Of a stretch of 16,891 nt of DNA, positions 14,318 through 16,891 are shown piece after piece. Every line of letters begins with the position of its first letter. The stretch's first letter is position 1. The stretch is from the NCBI GenBank assembly GCA_944384475.1, contig CALWTN010000054.1, positions 1 to 16,891 on the forward strand, read 5' to 3'. The stretch comes from an uncultured Clostridia bacterium. Lineage in GTDB: Bacteria; Bacillota; Clostridia; Christensenellales; UBA1242. A program made the position numbers and the translations under genes. The notes beneath the pieces were generated by a model. The model was not told the DNA's origin, did not search any database, and saw only the letters and a list, made by a program, of their open reading frames with translations.

Positions 14318-14788
14318 TTAATCATCATCCTCATCTTCTTCGTCATCGTCTTCATCGTCAAAATCGAGGTCGTCATCCATATCTTCGTCTAAGTCGATGT
14401 CGTCATCAAGGTCATCGTCAAAATCGATATCTTCGTCAAAATCGCCGTCCAGCATGTCGCCGTCATCCAAATCGGTTACCGATGCCATCTCTCCCACTTC
14501 TTCATCAGGTGAAACATAATCGTCTTCTTCATCACGATCGATATATTTAGTCCAATCTGTGTTCACCTCGCCGTCCTCTGTTTGATGCTCTTTCAAACAG
14601 CTTGAGCACATTATTTCATCTGGCTGAATGTAGTTGGTTTTGCAAATTGGGCAAAGCTCCAAATCTAAATCGTCCATATATTCATCTTTATTGGATAATT
14701 CCGCTTGGCAAACCGAGCAAAGTTTTTCGCCCTTTTTAATAAAATTAAGTTCACATCTTGGGCAACGTTTATATTCTGGTTTTTTCAT
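14318..14788 (-). CDS. Double zinc-ribbon protein with highly acidic tail
   Basis: A 156-aa soluble protein. Two four-cysteine zinc ribbons are clear: C9, C12, C24, C27 and C46, C49, C61, C64, each CPxC...CSxC. A linker (about 65-105) is followed by a tail (106-156) in which 37 of 51 residues are Asp or Glu, with isolated hydrophobic residues breaking the run. The tail resembles that of the RNA polymerase delta subunit in composition, but the N-terminal domain is unrelated to delta. It may bind nucleic acid-binding proteins, RNA polymerase or cations; the function is unknown. The start is well supported: GGAGG 8 nt before ATG 14788 and a strong promoter. It is transcribed alone and convergent with the large secreted protein. 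Confidence 0.85.
   Translation of the reverse strand: MKKPEYKRCPRCELNFIKKGEKLCSVCQAELSNKDEYMDDLDLELCPICKTNYIQPDEIMCSSCLKEHQTEDGEVNTDWTKYIDRDEEDDYVSPDEEVGEMASVTDLDDGDMLDGDFDEDIDFDDDLDDDIDLDEDMDDDLDFDDEDDDEEDEDDD
14321..14473 (-). repeat. Low-complexity GAY-rich tract encoding the acidic tail
   Basis: The plus strand shows dense runs of ATC/GTC-type triplets (for example TCATCATCCTCATC). They encode residues 106-156 of the zinc-ribbon protein. Such trinucleotide tracts can gain or lose triplets without a frameshift. Confidence 0.6.
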
Positions 14789-14814
14789 ATAGTTTCCTCC
14801 GAAAATCTAATGCC

Positions 14815-14843
14815 ATTATACTAATATGTAACGGTTGTGTCTA
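14815..14843 (-). promoter_or_regulatory. Promoter of the zinc-ribbon gene
   Basis: On the minus strand TAGACA (14838-14843), a 17-base spacer and a perfect TATAAT (14815-14820) are seen. The predicted start is near 14808, about 20 nt before the ATG. Confidence 0.7.
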
Positions 14844-14888
14844 GCAATTTTAATATGTTTTTTAATTTTTTTAAATATTTTTTGTGTG

Positions 14889-15503
14889 CTATTTTTCTTC
14901 CGCTGCGGAGCGCCTAATATACTTAATTGAAATATCTTTCGCATGTATCAAATTGCCATTCTCTTCGCCTTTTTCAGCAAATTCCAGCATTGTTTGAGGC
15001 TGCACTGTTATAATATATGGCAAGAAGCCTTCTTCTGCCAAGCAATATTTTTGTTCCTTGCCTTTTAAAACGTCTGCGGCTGTAAGCAAATGCTCATCCA
15101 CAAATTTTTCTGCGGCTTTGTTGTAAGTAGCGCCATAAAACAGCCCGCTTTGAGCTTTCATATAGCAAGAAAAATTGCTTTTCGGCTTATAATCTTTCAC
15201 AACCTGCCATGCCATTAAATCAAGCGTTGGAATAGGCACAATTTTTTTATCTGGCATCGCTGCGCAAAACCCTTTCAAAAGCGCTGCGCCGATTCTAAGC
15301 CCTGTAAACGAGCCCGGGCCAATCACTAAGCCAAAGTTTCCTACTTCATCAAGCGTCAGTTTGTTTTTTGTGAGCAATCTGTCAATTTCTTGCATCATCT
15401 TTTCCGACTGCCTGCAATCTGCATCTATTTCACAAAATTGCGTTGTGCCTTTTGCGTGCAGCGCTATCATTGCTGTTTTTGTTGCAGTAGAAATAACCAA
15501 CAT
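14889..15503 (-). CDS. tsaB: tRNA threonylcarbamoyladenosine biosynthesis protein TsaB
   Basis: TsaB is the scaffold partner of TsaD in t6A37 modification of ANN-decoding tRNAs. It has an ASKHA fold without catalytic activity of its own. The ATG at 15503 is chosen: AGAGAGG lies 5 nt upstream, inside tsaE, and the extra N-terminal codons of the longer frame lack family sequence. The 204-aa product begins LVISTATKTAMIAL, as TsaB does, and contains RQSEKMMQEIDRLL and the hallmark GPGSFTGLRIG (62-72). The C-terminal half is divergent, as is usual. One base separates the tsaE stop from the tsaB ATG, so they are translationally coupled. tsaD and rimI, often next in this operon, are not here. Confidence 0.93.
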   Translation of the reverse strand: MLVISTATKTAMIALHAKGTTQFCEIDADCRQSEKMMQEIDRLLTKNKLTLDEVGNFGLVIGPGSFTGLRIGAALLKGFCAAMPDKKIVPIPTLDLMAWQVVKDYKPKSNFSCYMKAQSGLFYGATYNKAAEKFVDEHLLTAADVLKGKEQKYCLAEEGFLPYIITVQPQTMLEFAEKGEENGNLIHAKDISIKYIRRSAAEEK

Positions 15504-15504
15504 A

Positions 15505-15924
15505 TCAACCTCTCTTTTGGATGACAATTTCTCTCTTGTCTTCGTCAATTTTATTTATTTGAACTTTGTAGTCCCAATCTTTCACCAAGCTTTTGGCTTT
15601 CTCAGGCCATTCAACCAGCGTCACTCCATTTAAAGAATCGTGGTTAAAATATTCCTCAAAGCCCAAAATTTCCGCCTCTTCCTCGCTCTCAAGCCTGTAT
15701 AAATCGAAATGATAAATAGGCTTTTTGCCCTGATAAAGGTTCATGATTGTGAATGTCGGGCTTGTGACCAGCTGTTTGCTTGCATAGCCCTTGGCAAAGC
15801 CTTTGACAAAGTGCGTTTTGCCCGCCCCTAAATCGCCTTCCAACAAAATAATGCAAGGCGTTTTGATGCTTTTTGCAAACTTGGAGGCAATGTTTATTGT
15901 TTGTTTAACGTTTTGGCTTACCAC
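15505..15924 (-). CDS. tsaE: tRNA threonylcarbamoyladenosine biosynthesis ATPase TsaE
   Basis: TsaE is the P-loop ATPase that regenerates the TsaBD complex during t6A synthesis. The 139-aa product has the Walker A GDLGAGKT (30-37), the family motifs SPTFTIMNLY (55-64) and HFDLYRL (72-78), and LVEWPEKA further on. Translation starts at GTG 15924 with AAGGAG 8 nt upstream. The first 20 nt overlap the end of the PAP2 phosphatase gene, implying one transcript. Confidence 0.94.
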   Translation of the reverse strand: MVSQNVKQTINIASKFAKSIKTPCIILLEGDLGAGKTHFVKGFAKGYASKQLVTSPTFTIMNLYQGKKPIYHFDLYRLESEEEAEILGFEEYFNHDSLNGVTLVEWPEKAKSLVKDWDYKVQINKIDEDKREIVIQKRG

Positions 15925-16453
15925 AAATCAAACTCCTTTTTTCAATCCAAAAAATGCCTAAAAACGAAATTACAACGCCTATTATAACTCCCACAAATAT
16001 ATCTGTCAAATAATGCAAACCTAAATATAGCCTTGAAATAAATGTCAATATGCTAAGCACTGCACATCCCGCCACTGCGCAAGATCTGCCCCATATATTT
16101 TTAGTGGTTTTAAAGACAAAATAGCACAAAAATATCGAAATGACAATCACGCATAGCGCATGAGAAGACGGCATGCTTTCGCCCATAGTTTGCGTCAGGT
16201 TGATGATTTCAGGATGCGAAAGATATGGCCTTGGCCTGCCAATCAAATGTTTTAAAACATAGTTGAACGCAACCCCTCCTAAAAAACAAATCCCAAACAC
16301 ATAACTAAGTTTGCGTTGAAGAAAATAAAGCGTGATAAAAAGCAGAACAAAACCTAAATAGCTGCCTAAAAGCGAAATTATTTCAAAAAAAGCAGTCAAG
16401 CCTTCGCTTGCCACGGACTGCAACGCTACAATAAAATCAACTTCAAATTGCAT
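15905..16453 (-). CDS. PAP2-family membrane phosphatase
   Basis: Integral membrane phosphatases of this superfamily dephosphorylate lipid phosphates such as undecaprenyl pyrophosphate or phosphatidic acid on the outer face. The 182-aa protein has all three signature motifs: KHLIGRPRP (68-76, KxxxxxxRP), PSSHA (95-99, PSGH-like) and SRLYLGLHYLTD (140-151, SRxxxxxHxxxD) with the catalytic His residues H98 and H147. About five to six hydrophobic spans surround them. It could be a bacitracin-resistance-type UppP2 (BcrC-like) or a PgpB-like enzyme; the sequence alone cannot decide. It heads the tsaE-tsaB operon, overlapping tsaE by 20 nt. The ATG at 16453 lacks an SD and coincides with the predicted transcription start. 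Confidence 0.92.
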   Translation of the reverse strand: MQFEVDFIVALQSVASEGLTAFFEIISLLGSYLGFVLLFITLYFLQRKLSYVFGICFLGGVAFNYVLKHLIGRPRPYLSHPEIINLTQTMGESMPSSHALCVIVISIFLCYFVFKTTKNIWGRSCAVAGCAVLSILTFISRLYLGLHYLTDIFVGVIIGVVISFLGIFWIEKRSLICGKPKR

Positions 16454-16459
16454 AACAAT

Positions 16460-16488
16460 ATTGTATCAAAAAAAATAAAAAAAACCAA
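16460..16488 (-). promoter_or_regulatory. Predicted promoter placing +1 on the PAP2 start codon
   Basis: On the minus strand TTGGTT (16483-16488), a 17-base spacer and TACAAT (16460-16465) predict transcription starting at about 16453, the A of the ATG. The bases between -10 and ATG contain no SD. Confidence 0.55.
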
Positions 16489-16499
16489 ATAAACAAAAA

Positions 16500-16891
16500 T
16501 TATTTGATTTTTTTTGCTATTAAAAATCCATCTTCTATTTCAAAAAGTTGACTTTCAAAGTCTTTGTCATTTTGAATTTGGCTAATAAACTTTTTTAAAT
16601 TGTTCACAATGGTGCGATGTTTGTGTTTGACGATGTCTTGTTTGACATAACCATGAAAAAGCACGTCATCTGCAAAAATAACCCCGCCTTTTTCAAGCAT
16701 AGACTTGATAAGCGGAAGATGTTTTATATACTGCCCTTTTGGGCCATCCAAAAACACAAAATCAAACTTTTTGTTTTGCAAACAAAGTTTTTTAAGCGCA
16801 ATTTGGGCATCTTCACATATAATTTCTGCTCGCTCCGCAACCTTTTCATCTTTAAAAGTTTGCTCAGCGACTAGTGCGTTTTGTGGCAACT
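16500..16891 (-). CDS. O-methyltransferase-like SAM-dependent methyltransferase (C-terminal part, cut by window edge)
   Basis: About 130 C-terminal residues of a class I SAM-dependent methyltransferase are visible; the 5' end, including the SAM-binding GxGxG motif, is outside the window. EIICEDAQIALKKL, KFDFVFLDGPKGQY and LEKGGVIFADDVLFHG match the pattern of the caffeoyl-CoA/COG4122 O-methyltransferase family (YrrM-like), whose middle motif is FDFxFxDxxKxxY. The substrate is unknown; related bacterial proteins methylate tRNA hydroxyuridine (TrmR) or small molecules. It ends 46 nt before the PAP2 start, with an A/T-rich gap and no clear hairpin. The frame remains open to the window edge, so the TTG at 16889 should not be read as the start. 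Confidence 0.82.
   Translation of the reverse strand, partial: LPQNALVAEQTFKDEKVAERAEIICEDAQIALKKLCLQNKKFDFVFLDGPKGQYIKHLPLIKSMLEKGGVIFADDVLFHGYVKQDIVKHKHRTIVNNLKKFISQIQNDKDFESQLFEIEDGFLIAKKIK

Noticed and set aside
14321..14473. Triplet-rich tract as a CRISPR or tandem-repeat array
   Set aside because: There is no repeat-spacer structure. It is low-complexity coding sequence for Asp/Glu codons in the zinc-ribbon gene frame.
15504..15548. Longer N-terminus for TsaB from 15548
   Set aside because: The added residues are hydrophilic and unlike TsaB. They lie entirely inside tsaE, and the ATG at 15503 has a well-placed SD.

Overview
The window is AT-rich, with purine-rich Shine-Dalgarno (SD) sites, TTGACA/TATAAT-type promoters, and a mix of MinD/E, MreB-family and TsaE/B housekeeping genes. 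This suggests a low-GC Gram-positive bacterium, most likely an uncultured Bacillota (Clostridia-like) lineage. That placement is inferred from gene content and codon style, not from a marker gene. There are no insertion sequences, CRISPR arrays, tRNAs or rRNAs, and no gene-free stretch longer than about 175 bases.

Left part (1-6342): recJ (minus, cut by the left edge) is divergent from metG. metG is convergent with trpS across a shared bidirectional terminator. Next come an unrecognised minus-strand gene and, divergent from it, an mscS-degV pair. The mscS start codon falls where transcription is predicted to begin, so its mRNA may be leaderless.

Middle part (6343-10992, all minus strand; transcription runs from high to low coordinates): two half-length TauE/SafE-type membrane proteins overlap by 4 bases. 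Then comes an apparent operon of a 56-residue 2[4Fe-4S] ferredoxin (too short for most gene finders), a Ppx/GppA-like protein that has lost its phosphate-binding and HD motifs, and a divergent MreB-like actin that has lost its catalytic-Glu motif. It ends in a 16-bp hairpin and is followed by minD and a short minE-like gene. The ferredoxin / pseudo-Ppx / pseudo-MreB trio is the best candidate here for an undescribed system, possibly a sensing or morphogenesis module beside the Min system.

Right part (10993-16891): a 1068-residue secreted protein has four repeats resembling carbohydrate-binding beta-sandwich domains, one membrane span and a cytosolic coiled coil. It is convergent with a small protein carrying two zinc ribbons and a highly acidic tail. 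Then follow a minus-strand operon PAP2 phosphatase-tsaE-tsaB (tRNA t6A modification), again with a predicted leaderless start, and the 3' part of an O-methyltransferase-like gene.

The predicted 5' leaders are very short (0-25 nt). Neither aminoacyl-tRNA synthetase gene has room for a T-box. Three convergent gene pairs share near-perfect palindromic terminators placed 1-3 nt from the opposing stop codon.
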